Shown: piece after piece, positions 7,299 through 16,781 of the stretch
Layout: each line of letters starts with the position of its first letter
Position numbering within the stretch: the stretch's first letter is position 1
NCBI RefSeq assembly: GCF_017874315.1
Contig: NZ_JAGGLG010000004.1
Span: 62,001 to 126,000 of the forward strand
From: Symbiobacterium terraclitae
Lineage (GTDB): Bacteria > Bacillota > Sulfobacillia > Symbiobacteriales > Symbiobacteriaceae
Length of the DNA: 64,000 nucleotides
Direction of reading: 5' to 3'
The notes under the pieces: generated by a model
Told to the model about the DNA's origin: nothing
The model's input: only the letters and a program-made list of their open reading frames with translations
Database searches by the model: none
Translations under genes and position numbers: made by a program

Positions 7299-8402
7299 TC
7301 AGACAGACGTGGCGTTTCGACTCTTGTCGGCGTGCCGCTCCAGCGCCAGCTCGATCAGCCGGTCGCAGAGCTCGCTGTAGCTGATGCCGGAGGCCTCCCA
7401 GAGCTTGGGGTACATCGAGATGCGGGTGAAGCCGGGAATCGTGTTCACCTCGTTGATGAAGATCCGGTTGGTGCCCCGCTCCAGGAAAAAGTCGACCCGG
7501 GCCATGCCCGCCCCGTCGATGGCCTTGAAGGCCACGATGGCCTGCCGGCGGAACTCCTGCACCAGGTCGTCGGGCAGGTCGGCCGGGATCCGCGTCTGCG
7601 ACCGGTCGTTGAAGTACTTGTCCTCGTAGTCGTAGAACTCCGCGCCCGGCAGCACTTCTCCCGGCACCGAGGCGATGGGGTCGTCGTTCCCCAGCACCGC
7701 CACCTCGATCTCGCGGGCATCGAGGCCCTGCTCGACGATAATGCGCCGGTCGAAGCGCGCCGCCTGCGCGAAAGCGTGGTCAAGGTCCTCCGGCCGCTTG
7801 ACCTTGCTGATGCCCACCGAGGAGCCGAGGTTGGCCGGTTTCACGAAGAGCGGGTAGCCGGCAAAGGTGGCCTCCACGTCGGCCCTGACGGCCGCCGGGT
7901 CCCGCTCCCAGTCCCGGCGCAGGTAGACCTTGTACGGCCCGACGTTGAGGCCGGCCTGCTTGAAGAGCGCCTTGGCCACGCCCTTGTCCATGCCGGTGCT
8001 GGAGGCCAGCACGCCGCAGCCGACGTAGGGCACGCCCGCCATCTCCAGCAGCCCCTGGATCGTGCCGTCCTCGCCGTAGGTGCCGTGCAGCACGGGGAAG
8101 AAGACCACCCGCTCGGCGGGTTCGAGCGCGGGCGCTTCCCCGGCCAGCGGCACGAGCTCCCCCCGCGTCGGCTCGCCCAGCAGGCCCACGGGGAAGCCGC
8201 CGGCCGCGGCGACGCCCTCGGTGAGCGCCCGGAGCGGGTCGCCGGTCATCAGCCAGCGGCCCTCCTTGGTGATGCCGATGGGCACCACCTCGTACTTGCT
8301 GCGGTCCAGCGCCTGGAGCACGTTGCGGGCCGACATCAGCGAGACCTCGTGCTCGCCGGAGCGACCGCCGAAAAGCAGGTAGACGCGGGTCTTGGCGTTC
8401 AT
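7299..8402 (-). CDS. ddl: D-alanine--D-alanine ligase
   Basis: A 367-residue ATP-grasp enzyme that makes the D-Ala-D-Ala dipeptide for peptidoglycan. LLFGGRSGEHEVSLMSARNV at the N-terminus, VFFPVLHGTYGEDGTIQG in the middle, the ATP-binding FVKPANLGSSVGISKV region and the C-terminal EVNTIPGFTRISMYPKLW motif are all typical. Start ATG behind GAGGAG. The Ser in GSSVG and the Tyr/Phe choice in the substrate loop do not point to a D-Ala-D-Lac specificity. Confidence 0.95.
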   Translation of the reverse strand: MNAKTRVYLLFGGRSGEHEVSLMSARNVLQALDRSKYEVVPIGITKEGRWLMTGDPLRALTEGVAAAGGFPVGLLGEPTRGELVPLAGEAPALEPAERVVFFPVLHGTYGEDGTIQGLLEMAGVPYVGCGVLASSTGMDKGVAKALFKQAGLNVGPYKVYLRRDWERDPAAVRADVEATFAGYPLFVKPANLGSSVGISKVKRPEDLDHAFAQAARFDRRIIVEQGLDAREIEVAVLGNDDPIASVPGEVLPGAEFYDYEDKYFNDRSQTRIPADLPDDLVQEFRRQAIVAFKAIDGAGMARVDFFLERGTNRIFINEVNTIPGFTRISMYPKLWEASGISYSELCDRLIELALERHADKSRNATSV

Positions 8403-8460
8403 GTAGGCATCTCCTCTTCGCTGTGTAGGATGATCGCTCGTCCCTGCCGGGAGCCCGGCC

Positions 8461-8766
8461 TCAGGCGCGGCCCCCGCCCTGCGCGGCCGCGGCCTCGGGC
8501 GTCAGCGCCGCGCCGCAGTGGGGGCACTGCATGACGGGCGAGGGGCGGCCCAGGCGCTTGCCGCACTCGGGGCAGCGCCAGTCAAGCCAGATGAAGCCAA
8601 GGTATGCGCCGCCGATGCCGACGGCCACTGCCGACCGGTACAGGAGCGGCCAGTCCTGCACGCCCATCGCCAGCAGGACGAGCAGGACGGCCATGGTGGC
8701 CCAGGTGGCCAGGGTGCGGCGGTTGCGGAGTCTGCGGTAGGCCGCAAAGCGCGTCTCTTGCTGCAA
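8461..8766 (-). CDS. Small membrane protein with C-terminal zinc ribbon
   Basis: A 101-residue protein with two membrane segments (about residues 19-36 and 44-61) followed by a zinc ribbon, CPECGKRL...CPHCGAAL. TTG start with a GGGGGTG site. It is 58 bp upstream of ddl on the same strand. No function can be assigned; the layout (hairpin membrane anchor plus cytoplasmic zinc ribbon) is common among small unknown Firmicute proteins. Confidence 0.7.
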   Translation of the reverse strand: MQQETRFAAYRRLRNRRTLATWATMAVLLVLLAMGVQDWPLLYRSAVAVGIGGAYLGFIWLDWRCPECGKRLGRPSPVMQCPHCGAALTPEAAAAQGGGRA

Positions 8767-8891
8767 GATAACACCCCCGGTGGTAGCTTCTCCAGCGCGA
8801 CCGCCGCCTTCCTGCCCCGCGGCCCCCAGGCGTGAAAATCCGCGGACTGACGCATGCTACGGGGGAAACCGCGAGAGAGGGGCTGTGCGCA

Positions 8892-9647
8892 TTGGAGCGG
8901 CGATCGGGTTCCACACTCCCCTGGCTGGTTGCGGGCGGGGCCGTGGCCGCGGCATGGCTGGTCTGGCGCCGCATGCAGCAGCCCTACTACCCCGGCGTCG
9001 CGCTGCAGGCCGGCCTGGAGATGGTCAGCCGGCGCTACCGGGTGCTCGCCATCGGCCCGCACCCGGGCGACCTGGAGCTGTTCGCCGGGGGCACGCTGCG
9101 GCTCCTGTCCCAGAACGGCAGCGCCGTCACCATGGCCGTGCTGTCGCGGGGCGAGCGGGCCACGAACCGCGCCAACATCGGAGAGATCCGCGCCCGCGAG
9201 GCCGAGCAGGCGGCGGCGATCCTGCGGGCGGAGCTGATCCAGCTGGACCTGCCCGACGGGCGGATCCGCCCCGGCCCTGACCTGGAGCGGGCGCTGGACG
9301 ACCTCTGGATCCGCACCCGGCCCGAACTGGTGCTGGCCTTCGACCCCAAGGGGCCGGTGCCCCTGGGGCAGAACCCCGACCATCTCGCCCTGGGGGCGGC
9401 GGTACTGGCCAGGGCCCGCAGTTCGATCTCCCGGGGCGAGCGCATCTACTTCTACGCTGCGCGCCACCCCAACGTGCTGGTAGACATCACCGAAGTGATG
9501 CAGGAGAAGCTGAACGCCGTCAAGGCGCACCGGAGCCAGCTGCGGGGCCCGGACTGGGCGGTGAGCCTCTTCAACCGGTACGTCTGCCGCCTCCACACGG
9601 GGCGGGTGCCCGCGATGTACGCGGAGCCCTTCTACCGGCTGGTCTGA
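8892..9647 (+). CDS. Membrane-anchored PIG-L family protein, catalytic Asp replaced
   Basis: A 251-residue protein from a TTG at 8892, which has a GAGAGAGGGG site; the longer GTG start at 8832 has no such site. A single N-terminal membrane segment (TLPWLVAGGAVAAAWLVW) precedes a PIG-L/LmbE deacetylase domain. The family's zinc/base motif HPDD appears as HPGD (LAIGPHPGDLELFAGGTL): the first Asp, the usual catalytic base, is Gly. The downstream NPDHLALG histidine motif remains. Immediately followed by a paralogue with an intact motif, so this may be a non-catalytic or altered partner. Substrate unknown (GlcNAc-like sugars for the family). Confidence 0.82.
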   Translation: MERRSGSTLPWLVAGGAVAAAWLVWRRMQQPYYPGVALQAGLEMVSRRYRVLAIGPHPGDLELFAGGTLRLLSQNGSAVTMAVLSRGERATNRANIGEIRAREAEQAAAILRAELIQLDLPDGRIRPGPDLERALDDLWIRTRPELVLAFDPKGPVPLGQNPDHLALGAAVLARARSSISRGERIYFYAARHPNVLVDITEVMQEKLNAVKAHRSQLRGPDWAVSLFNRYVCRLHTGRVPAMYAEPFYRLV

Positions 9648-9660
9648 GGAGGTGAGCCCG

Positions 9661-10455
9661 TTGCCCCGGAAGGTACAGGCCCGCCCCGACCTGACCCTGG
9701 CCGTCAAGCGCCGCCTGTTCTCCTGCCTCTACCGGGCGGGCAGCAGCCGGTGGGCGGAGCGGCTGGCTGCCCGCCTCATGGCGCCCGACCACCCGGGCCT
9801 CGCCCTGGCGCAGGGCGAGCTGCTGGTCACCACGCCCCGGCGGGTGCTGGCGCTGACGGCCCACCCCGACGACCTGGAGTTCTTCTGCGGCGGCACCCTC
9901 CGGCGGATGGCCCTCGCCGGCAGCCGCATCACCGCGGTCGTCTTCTCCGACGGCGAGAAGCGCGGCAACTGGGAGGACCTGGCCGGCGAGCGGCAGGCGG
10001 AACAGTGGCTCGCCGCCCGCATCCAGGGGTACGAGACGGTTCAGTTCCTCGGCCTGCCCGACTTCGGACTGGCAGAGGACCCCCGCCTGGAGCGGGCGCT
10101 GGCCCGCGCCTGGGACCGCGCGGCCCCGGAGGTGGTCTTCGCCTTCGACCCGAAGGAGCTGGTGCCGGGGATGGCCAACCGCGACCACAAGGCGCTGGGG
10201 CGCACGGTGTTGGACGTGGCCCGGTCGCGGGTCTCGGGCGGTGCGCAGGTCTACTTTTACGGCACGCGCAGCCCGGACGTGCTGGTGGACATCACCGCCG
10301 TGATGGCCGACAAGCTGCGGGCGGTGAAGGCGCACCGCAGCCAGATGGTCTACCTGGACGAGGCCGAGACCGACGGGGCGGTCCGCCTCATGGGGCGCAT
10401 CATGGCCGGACGCTCCGGGGCGACCTACGCCGAGGGGCTCTTCCGGCTGATGTGA
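9661..10455 (+). CDS. PIG-L family N-acetylglucosaminyl deacetylase-like protein
   Basis: About 264 residues. The canonical zinc-binding and catalytic motif is intact (LALTAHPDDLEFFCGGTLRRMAL), as is the later NRDHKALGRTVLD histidine motif. Start chosen at the TTG at 9661, eight bases after AGGAGG; a GTG at 9652 overlaps that site. The gene follows the first PIG-L paralogue by 13 bp. Members remove N-acetyl groups from sugar substrates such as GlcNAc conjugates or bacillithiol/mycothiol precursors. No BshA/BshC neighbours are present, so the substrate stays open. Confidence 0.88.
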   Translation: MPRKVQARPDLTLAVKRRLFSCLYRAGSSRWAERLAARLMAPDHPGLALAQGELLVTTPRRVLALTAHPDDLEFFCGGTLRRMALAGSRITAVVFSDGEKRGNWEDLAGERQAEQWLAARIQGYETVQFLGLPDFGLAEDPRLERALARAWDRAAPEVVFAFDPKELVPGMANRDHKALGRTVLDVARSRVSGGAQVYFYGTRSPDVLVDITAVMADKLRAVKAHRSQMVYLDEAETDGAVRLMGRIMAGRSGATYAEGLFRLM

Positions 10456-10480
10456 CGTCTGGCGGGGGCCGCGAGTTGCG

Positions 10481-11212
10481 CTACCCCATCTCGCCGCGGG
10501 CGTACAGGATTGCGGCAGCAGCAGCCAGCGGGGCCGTCTCCGTGCGCAGGATCCGCGGCCCCAGCGTGACGGGGATCGCACCGGCGGCCCGGGCCAGCGC
10601 CACCTCATCGGCCGTGAGTCCCCCCTCGGGGCCGATGAAGAGCGCGTAGGACAGCGCGTCCGGATGGGCCTCCAGTACCGCCTTCAGCGGCTCCCCGCCC
10701 TCCTCCCAGGGGACCAGGGCGAGATCGAACCCGGCGATGCCCGCCACCGCCTCCTTCCACGTCACCGGTGCGGACACGCGGGGCACGGCCCCCCGGCGCG
10801 ACTGCTCCGCCGCCTCCCGCGCGATGCGCTGCCAGCGCTCGGTGCGGTCGGCGGCCTTCTTCGCGTCCAGCTTCACCACGCTGCGGGCCGCCGCGACGGG
10901 GATGAACTCGGCGATGCCCAACTCCGTGCCGTGCTGGATCACGAACTCCATCTTCTCCCCCTTGGCGAGCCCCTGGAAGAGCGCGATGCGGATGCGCGGC
11001 TCGCCCGTCGCCGGGCGGCTGCCCACCACGCGCCCGCAGGCCAGCCCGTCCTCCACCGCCTCGAGGACGCAGTCGTAGGCCACGCCCCCGGCGAGGGCGA
11101 TGAACGGCGTGCCGGGCGCCGCGCGCATCACGCGCAGCAGGTGGTGGGAGTCCGCGCGGGAGAGGACGACGCGCCCGCTCTCCACCCGGTCCAGGAAGAA
11201 GCGGGTCGTCAC
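10481..11212 (-). CDS. rsmE: 16S rRNA (uracil-1498-N3)-methyltransferase
   Basis: A 243-residue SPOUT-class methyltransferase. RFFLDRV...HHLLRVMR at the N-terminus is the PUA-like part; KGEKMEFVIQHGTELGI, RSVVK, EQSRRGAVP, FIGPEGGLT and LGPRILRTETAPLAA are the RsmE signature motifs including the knot. The GTG start overlaps the prmA stop as GTGA, so translation is coupled. The frame stays open far upstream, but that part belongs to prmA in another frame. Confidence 0.95.
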   Translation of the reverse strand: MTTRFFLDRVESGRVVLSRADSHHLLRVMRAAPGTPFIALAGGVAYDCVLEAVEDGLACGRVVGSRPATGEPRIRIALFQGLAKGEKMEFVIQHGTELGIAEFIPVAAARSVVKLDAKKAADRTERWQRIAREAAEQSRRGAVPRVSAPVTWKEAVAGIAGFDLALVPWEEGGEPLKAVLEAHPDALSYALFIGPEGGLTADEVALARAAGAIPVTLGPRILRTETAPLAAAAAILYARGEMG

Positions 11213-12123
11213 GGCTTCATCGCCAGGATGGCCACCCAGCCGTCCTGCTCCCGGATGCCCACCGGCAGCAGCCAGGCCTCGGTCATCGCCGCGGCCACCG
11301 CGTCCCGCTTCTCGGCGATGATCCCCGAGGCCAGGAACCGGCCGCCGGGCTTCAGCCTGGCGTGGACGTCGGGCAGGATCTCCTGGATCACCGAGGCGAT
11401 GATGTTGGCCACAATCAGGTCTGCCTCTTCCGCCTCCACCTGGTCCAGCGTCGCCCGCCGCACCTCGACGGGCGCCCCGTTGCGCCGGATGTTCTCCTCC
11501 GCCACCTGCACCGCCACCGGGTCGATGTCGACCGCGAGCACGGAGCCCGCGCCGAGTCGGTGGGCAGCGATGGCCAGGATGCCGGAGCCCGTGCCCACGT
11601 CGATCACGCGGCTGCCGGGCGTGACCAGCCGCTCCAGCCAACGCAGGCAGAGGGCGGTGGTGGCGTGCGTCCCGGTGCCGAAGGCCATGCCCGGATCCAG
11701 GTAGAGCGGCAGGTCGCCCGGCTGCAGGTCGTGCTGCTCCCAGGAGGGGATGACCACCAGCCGCTCGCCCAGGCGCAGCGGCTTGAAGTAGGCCTTCCAG
11801 TTGTTCGCCCAGTCCTCGTCCTCGACCCAGCGGAAGCGGGCGGGCTCGATGGCGCCCAGGCCCATGCCCCGGAGGCGGTCCAGCGCCGCCTCGAGGCGCA
11901 GCCGCTGCTGCTCCAGGTCGTCGGTCTCCGGCAGCCAGCCCGTCACCGTCACCCACTCGGGGTCCCCGGGCACCAGGTCCGTGATCTCCCAGTTGGGCCG
12001 GTTCTCCAGCACAGCCAGCGGGTCGTCGACGGCGTAGCCGCTGCCGCTCAGCTCCATCAGCAGGTTGCCCACCGCGTCGGCCGCCGCCCGGCGGCAGCGG
12101 ATGGTCGTCTCCAGATAACGCAA
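11209..12123 (-). CDS. prmA: Ribosomal protein L11 methyltransferase
   Basis: About 304 residues from a TTG at 12123, six bases after GAGGAGGAG; this start gives the normal family length. The SAM-binding core shows PGMAFGTGTHATTALCL, VIDVGTGSGILAIAA, VDIDPVAV and IVANIIASVI, all PrmA hallmarks. It trimethylates L11. It follows the membrane-anchored unknown gene by 17 bp and overlaps rsmE, placing it in the dnaK-dnaJ transcription unit as in other Firmicutes. Confidence 0.95.
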   Translation of the reverse strand: MRYLETTIRCRRAAADAVGNLLMELSGSGYAVDDPLAVLENRPNWEITDLVPGDPEWVTVTGWLPETDDLEQQRLRLEAALDRLRGMGLGAIEPARFRWVEDEDWANNWKAYFKPLRLGERLVVIPSWEQHDLQPGDLPLYLDPGMAFGTGTHATTALCLRWLERLVTPGSRVIDVGTGSGILAIAAHRLGAGSVLAVDIDPVAVQVAEENIRRNGAPVEVRRATLDQVEAEEADLIVANIIASVIQEILPDVHARLKPGGRFLASGIIAEKRDAVAAAMTEAWLLPVGIREQDGWVAILAMKP

Positions 12124-12140
12124 GATCTGCTCCTCCTCGT

Positions 12141-12938
12141 TCAGTCCGCCGCCACCTGCCGCACCTCGTCGGGCAGCGCAAGCGGCTCGGACTCGGGGTA
12201 CGTCCACTCCAGCCTGTACTGGAAGCTCGAGCCCCGCTGTGCCGGGCGCTCCACCAGGATGGAGAAGGCCAGGGGGCGCAGGCTCCGGGTGTCCACCCAG
12301 AGCCGGTAGGCCACCTGCTCGTCCGGCCCGGCCGGCGCCACCCGCATCACGGCGGGGTCCAGGTCCAGGGCGAAGACTGCGGCCTCCGCCCCGCCCAGCC
12401 GCTCCCGGCCCAGCAGCTCGGCCCCGCGCAGGCCCACCACCAGCGGCGCGGCCAGGTTGTCCGGCTGAAACGCCGCCACCTCGGCCACATCGTCGGCCGT
12501 CACCCGGAGCCAGCCCCCGCCGCGCACCTGCCGCACGAAGAGCCCGCCCTCCGCCAGGTAGTATTCGAAGGGCGTGCGGGCGGGGCCGCTGCCCACGTCG
12601 CCGGAGAGGTGCAACAGCAGCGGGTCGGCCTGGTACTGGCCCGACAGCCGGGTCGCCGGGAAGAAGCCGTCGGGAGAGGTACCCGTCAGCTCGGCCGTAA
12701 AGTCGTAGCGCGCCGCGGCCAGCAGGGCTCTTCCGGCCGCCTCCACCACCTGCTCGGGGGCGAGGCCCCGGGTGCGGTCGGTGAGTGTGTTGAAGGCCCA
12801 GGCGCCCAGCGCCGCCAGGAGGACCAGGAGCAGCGCGCCCAGCGCCCGGCGGGCGCGCCGGCGCCGCCTTGCGGCCGCCCACGCCTCGGGCGGCAGTGCA
12901 GGATCGAGTACCGGATCACGGCGGACCGACCAGGACAC
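12141..12938 (-). CDS. Membrane-anchored extracytoplasmic protein of unknown function
   Basis: About 265 residues from a GTG at 12938 with a GGAGGTG site; the open frame reaches 13019 but that would overlap dnaJ. A basic cytoplasmic stub (RRRRRARR) precedes one membrane segment (LGALLLVLLAALGAWAF) and a roughly 200-residue outer domain with many beta-like stretches, faintly like LolA/LppX carrier folds (FTAELTGTS..., LSGQYQADPLLLHLSGDV, YRLWVDTRSLRPLAF). No family is recognised with certainty. Unusual in sitting between dnaJ and prmA, in the heat-shock unit. Confidence 0.75.
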   Translation of the reverse strand: MSWSVRRDPVLDPALPPEAWAAARRRRRARRALGALLLVLLAALGAWAFNTLTDRTRGLAPEQVVEAAGRALLAAARYDFTAELTGTSPDGFFPATRLSGQYQADPLLLHLSGDVGSGPARTPFEYYLAEGGLFVRQVRGGGWLRVTADDVAEVAAFQPDNLAAPLVVGLRGAELLGRERLGGAEAAVFALDLDPAVMRVAPAGPDEQVAYRLWVDTRSLRPLAFSILVERPAQRGSSFQYRLEWTYPESEPLALPDEVRQVAAD

Positions 12939-12999
12939 GGCTGCACCTCCAATGTCAACAGGGCCTCCCCCGCGCATGGGGGGAGGCCCGCTCCTTGCG

Positions 13000-14163
13000 C
13001 TAACGGCCACCCAGGGCATCCTTCATCTTCTCGAAGAACCCCTTCTCCTTGTGCTCGGCCATGCCGGAGACCCGCTCGCCGCGGAGGGCGGCCAACTCCA
13101 TGAGCAGCGCTCGCTCCCGCTCGGAGAGGCGCCCCGGCGTCTTCACCCTGATCACCACGTGCTGGTCTCCCCGGCCCGAGCCCCGCAGGCGCTTGACGCC
13201 CTTGCCCTTCAGCCGGATTGTGTCGCCCGGCTGCGTGCCCTCGGGCACCCTGATGACCTCGGGCCCGTCCAGCGTCTGCACCTCGATCTCGGTGCCCAGG
13301 GCGGCCTGGATGAAGGAGATCTCGGCCTCGCTGTACAGGTCGTCGCCCTCGCGGCGGAACCGCCGGTCGGGCCTCACCCGCATCACGATATAGAGGTCGC
13401 CGGGGGCGCCGCCCCGCTCGCCGGCCTCGCCGTAACCGGGCATGCGCAGGCGCTGCCCGGTGTCCACGCCGCCCGGCACCCTCACCTCGACCCGCTTCGT
13501 CTTCTGCACGCGCCCGCGCCCGTGGCAGGCGGGGCAGGGCGACTCGATGATCTTGCCCTCGCCCCGGCAGCGGTCGCAGGTGCTGACGTTGACGAACCGG
13601 CCGAAGACGGTGTTCTGGGTAACCTGAATCTGCCCGGTGCCCTTGCACCTGGGGCACGTGACCGGGTTCGTGCCCGGCCGGGCTCCGGAGCCGCCGCAGG
13701 TGTCGCAGTCCTCGGTGCGGGGGACGCGCAGCTCCTTGGTGCAGCCGAAGGCGGCCTCTTCCAGGGTCAGCTCCAGCTCGTACTCCAGGTCCGCGCCGCG
13801 CACCGGCCCGCGTGCGGTCCGCTGCCGCCCGCCGCCGAAGAACATCTCGAAGATGTCGCCAAAGCCCCCGAAATCGCCCTGCCCGAAGCCGCCGAACCCC
13901 TCGAAGGGGTTGCCGCCCATGCCGCCCATCTGCTCCGCGGCGTGGCCAAACTGGTCGTAGCGGGCCCGCTTCTCGGGATCGGAGAGGGTCTGGTAGGCCT
14001 CGTTGATCTCCTTGAACTTCTCGGCGGCGTTGGGGTCGTCCTTGTTGGCGTCCGGGTGGTACTTGCGCGCGAGGGTGCGGAAGGCCTTCTTGATCTCGGC
14101 CTCGGTGGCGTTCCGGGGTACGCCCAGCACCTCGTAGTAGTCGCGTTTGGCCAGTCGGCCCAC
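13000..14163 (-). CDS. dnaJ: Chaperone protein DnaJ
   Basis: A 387-residue type I Hsp40. J domain with YHPDANKDD, Gly/Phe-rich linker ([14 protein letters not shown]), four CxxCxGxG zinc-finger repeats ([32 protein letters not shown]) and the C-terminal substrate-binding domain. GTG start with AAGGAG. It works with DnaK and GrpE encoded just upstream. It follows dnaK across a strong hairpin. Confidence 0.97.
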   Translation of the reverse strand: MGRLAKRDYYEVLGVPRNATEAEIKKAFRTLARKYHPDANKDDPNAAEKFKEINEAYQTLSDPEKRARYDQFGHAAEQMGGMGGNPFEGFGGFGQGDFGGFGDIFEMFFGGGRQRTARGPVRGADLEYELELTLEEAAFGCTKELRVPRTEDCDTCGGSGARPGTNPVTCPRCKGTGQIQVTQNTVFGRFVNVSTCDRCRGEGKIIESPCPACHGRGRVQKTKRVEVRVPGGVDTGQRLRMPGYGEAGERGGAPGDLYIVMRVRPDRRFRREGDDLYSEAEISFIQAALGTEIEVQTLDGPEVIRVPEGTQPGDTIRLKGKGVKRLRGSGRGDQHVVIRVKTPGRLSERERALLMELAALRGERVSGMAEHKEKGFFEKMKDALGGR

Positions 14164-14213
14164 CCCCCTACTCCTTAGAAGTTACCACCAGGGCAGCGCC
14201 GGGGCAAGTGACA

Positions 14214-14240
14214 GGAGGGGGGCTCGAGCGGCCCCCCTCC
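14214..14240 (-). terminator. Strong hairpin between dnaK and dnaJ
   Basis: GGAGGGGGG (14214-14222) pairs with CCCCCCTCC (14232-14240). No T run follows on the minus strand. A small hairpin CCGCA/TGCGG lies between it and the dnaK stop. It may lower dnaJ expression relative to dnaK (attenuation or mRNA processing). Confidence 0.5.
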
Positions 14241-14261
14241 CGAACCGCAGTCCAGTGCGGC

Positions 14262-16091
14262 CTACTTGTCCTCGTCCTTCACCTTGAAGTCGGCGTCCAT
14301 GTGCTCGCCGCCGCCGGCCTCCTGGCCGGTCTGGGCGTTGGCGCCGGCCCCGGCGCCCGCCTTCTCGTAGATGGCCGCCGAGAGCTTGTAAACGGCCTCG
14401 GTCAGCTTCTCCGTGGCCTGCTTGATCGCCTGGGCGTCGGTGCCCTTGAGGGCCTCCTTCACCGGATCGATGGCGTTCTTCACGGCGTCCAGCAGCGACT
14501 GGTCGATGCCCTTGCCCTCGGACTCCTTGAGCATCTTCTCTGCATTGTACACCGCGGCGTCCGCATTGTTGCGGATCTCGGCCTCCTCGCGGCGCCGCTT
14601 GTCCTCGGCGGCCATCGCCTCGGCCTCCTTGATGGCCTTCTCGATCTCCTCCTTGGACATGGACGTCTGCGACTGGATGGTGATCTTCTGCTCCTTGCCG
14701 GTGCCCAGGTCCTTGGCCGAGACGTGCACGATGCCGTTGACGTCGATGTCGAAGGTGACCTCGATCTTGGGCACGCCGCGCGGCGCCGGCGGGATGCCGT
14801 CGAGGATGAACCGGCCCAGGGTCTTGTTGTAGGCGGCCATCTCGCGCTCGCCCTGCAGGACGTGGATCTCCACCTGAGTCTGGCCGTCCGCGGCGGTGGA
14901 GAAGATCTGGCTCTTCCGGGTCGGGATGGTGGTGTTCCGCTCGATCAGCTTGGTGAACACGCCGCCCAGGGTCTCAATGCCCAGGGAGAGCGGGGTGACG
15001 TCGAGCAGCAGGACGTCCTTCACGTCGCCCTTGATGACGCCGGCCTGGATGGCGGCGCCCATGGCGACGACCTCGTCCGGGTTGATGCCCTTGTACGGCT
15101 CCTTACCGAAGAAGCGGCGCACGGCCTCCTGCACGGCCGGGATGCGGGTGGAGCCGCCCACCAGCAGCACCTTGTCGATCTCGCCGGGCTCCACGCCCGC
15201 GTCCTTCAGGGCCTGGCGGGTGGGGCCCATCGTGGCCTCCACCAGGTCGGCCGTCAGCTCCTCGAACTTGGCCCGGGTGAGGGTCTCGTCCAGGTGGACC
15301 GGCCCCTCGCTGGTCATAGTGATGAAGGGCAGGTTGATGTTGGTGGTCGTCACGGAGGAGAGCTCGACCTTCGCCTTCTCGGCGGCCTCGCGCAGCCGCT
15401 GCAGCGCTTGCTTGTCCTTGCGGAGGTCGATGCCATGCTCCCGCTGGAAGCGGTCGGCGACGTAGTTCACGATGCGCTCGTCGAAGTCGTCGCCGCCCAG
15501 CTTGTTGTTGCCGGCCGTCGCGATGACCTGGAAAGTGCCGCCGCCGAGCTCGAGGATCGACACGTCGAACGTGCCGCCGCCCAGGTCGAAGACCAGGATC
15601 CGCTGGTCGTCGCCCTTGTCGAGGCCGTAGGCCAGCGCCGCCGCGGTCGGCTCGTTGATGATGCGCAGGACCTCGAGGCCGGCGATGGTGCCGGCGTCCT
15701 TGGTCGCCTGCCGCTGGGAGTCCGTGAAGTAGGCCGGCACGGTGATGACCGCCTGCGTGATCTTCTCGCCCAGCTTCGCCTCGGCGTCGGCCTTCAGCTT
15801 GGCCAGGATCATCGCCGAGATCTCCTGCGGCGTGTATGTCTTGTCGTCGATGCGGACCTTGTAGTCGCTGCCCATGTGCCGCTTGATCGAGATGATCGTG
15901 CGGTCGGGGTTGGTGATGGCCTGCCGCTTGGCCACCTTGCCGACCAGCCGCTCGCCGGTCTTGCTGAACGCCACCACCGACGGGGTGGTGCGGTCGCCCT
16001 CCGCGTTCTCCAGCACGGTGGGCTCGTTGCCATCCATCACGGCCACGACCGAGTTGGTCGTGCCGAGGTCAATGCCGATCACCTTGGCCAT
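14262..16091 (-). CDS. dnaK: Chaperone protein DnaK (Hsp70)
   Basis: A 609-residue Hsp70. The ATPase domain has [31 protein letters not shown] and [12 protein letters not shown]; the substrate domain has [14 protein letters not shown] and a helical lid, ending in an acidic Gly/Ala-rich tail (KVKDEDK). AAGGAGG sits ten bases before the ATG. Transcribed from the CIRCE-controlled promoter ahead of grpE. Confidence 0.98.
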   Translation of the reverse strand: MAKVIGIDLGTTNSVVAVMDGNEPTVLENAEGDRTTPSVVAFSKTGERLVGKVAKRQAITNPDRTIISIKRHMGSDYKVRIDDKTYTPQEISAMILAKLKADAEAKLGEKITQAVITVPAYFTDSQRQATKDAGTIAGLEVLRIINEPTAAALAYGLDKGDDQRILVFDLGGGTFDVSILELGGGTFQVIATAGNNKLGGDDFDERIVNYVADRFQREHGIDLRKDKQALQRLREAAEKAKVELSSVTTTNINLPFITMTSEGPVHLDETLTRAKFEELTADLVEATMGPTRQALKDAGVEPGEIDKVLLVGGSTRIPAVQEAVRRFFGKEPYKGINPDEVVAMGAAIQAGVIKGDVKDVLLLDVTPLSLGIETLGGVFTKLIERNTTIPTRKSQIFSTAADGQTQVEIHVLQGEREMAAYNKTLGRFILDGIPPAPRGVPKIEVTFDIDVNGIVHVSAKDLGTGKEQKITIQSQTSMSKEEIEKAIKEAEAMAAEDKRRREEAEIRNNADAAVYNAEKMLKESEGKGIDQSLLDAVKNAIDPVKEALKGTDAQAIKQATEKLTEAVYKLSAAIYEKAGAGAGANAQTGQEAGGGEHMDADFKVKDEDK

Positions 16092-16124
16092 CTGCCGTAA
16101 AGCCTCCTTGTTCTGGTCTGCCCG

Positions 16125-16715
16125 CTAGCTGCGCCTGTTGACCTTGACCAGGCTCGCCCGGATCACCCTGTCGCCCAGCCGGTACCCCTTCTGGAACTCG
16201 GCCAGCACCACGCCGTCCTCCTGCTCCGGGTCCTCATCGGTCATCATGGCCTCGTGCAGGTTGGGGTCGAAGGGCTTGCCGACCGCCTCGATCGGGGTGA
16301 CGCCCTCCTTCTCCAGAACGGCCCGGAACGCGCGCGCCGTGAGCTCGACGCCCTCGCGCAGCCGCTCGTCGCCAGGGGTGGGCGGTGTGGCCAGCGCTCT
16401 TTCAAGATTGTCCAGTACGGGCAGAAGGTTCAGGAGCAGCCGCTGGTTCCCGTAGACCGCCACTTCCTCCTTCTCCCGCTGCATGCGGCGCCGGTAGTTC
16501 TCAAAGTCGGCGTGCAGCCGGATGAGCCGTTCGGTCAGTTCGGCCACCTTCGCCTCGGCGGCCTGCGCTGCCTGGCTCTCCTGGTCAGCGGAGGCGGCCT
16601 CCGGTGCTTCGGCGGCCGGCTGGGCTGTCTCCGTCTGCTCCTGCTCCGGAGCGCCGTCCGGCGGCGGTTCTGGTGGCGTCTGATCCCGGGGGGTGTTCCT
16701 GGACTGCTCCTCCAT
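16125..16715 (-). CDS. grpE: Nucleotide exchange factor GrpE
   Basis: A 196-residue protein with a disordered Gln/Glu/Pro/Ala-rich N-terminus, a long coiled coil (AKVAELTERLIRLHADFENYRRRMQ... region) and the C-terminal beta domain ending PNLHEAMM...GYRLGDRVIRASLVKVNRR, as in GrpE. It releases ADP from DnaK. First gene after the CIRCE operator at 16741-16767; 33 bp before dnaK. Confidence 0.96.
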   Translation of the reverse strand: MEEQSRNTPRDQTPPEPPPDGAPEQEQTETAQPAAEAPEAASADQESQAAQAAEAKVAELTERLIRLHADFENYRRRMQREKEEVAVYGNQRLLLNLLPVLDNLERALATPPTPGDERLREGVELTARAFRAVLEKEGVTPIEAVGKPFDPNLHEAMMTDEDPEQEDGVVLAEFQKGYRLGDRVIRASLVKVNRRS

Positions 16716-16740
16716 CGATGCCGGTCACCTCTTCTCCTTG

Positions 16741-16767
16741 TTAGCACTCGGTCGAACCGAGTGCTAA
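16741..16767 (-). promoter_or_regulatory. CIRCE operator upstream of grpE-dnaK-dnaJ
   Basis: TTAGCACTC, nine bases, GAGTGCTAA: a perfect match to the HrcA-binding inverted repeat, placed between the promoter and the grpE start. Confidence 0.97.
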
Positions 16768-16781
16768 CGCATCCACAAATG

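Noticed and set aside
10481-12181. A 566-codon minus-strand frame as one fused protein
   Set aside because: Only the last 243 codons (rsmE) make sense; the upstream part lies over prmA in another frame and the GTG at 11212 overlaps the prmA stop as a normal coupled start.
14208-16100. A 630-codon plus-strand open frame
   Set aside because: Exact antisense of dnaK; no ribosome site or motif.
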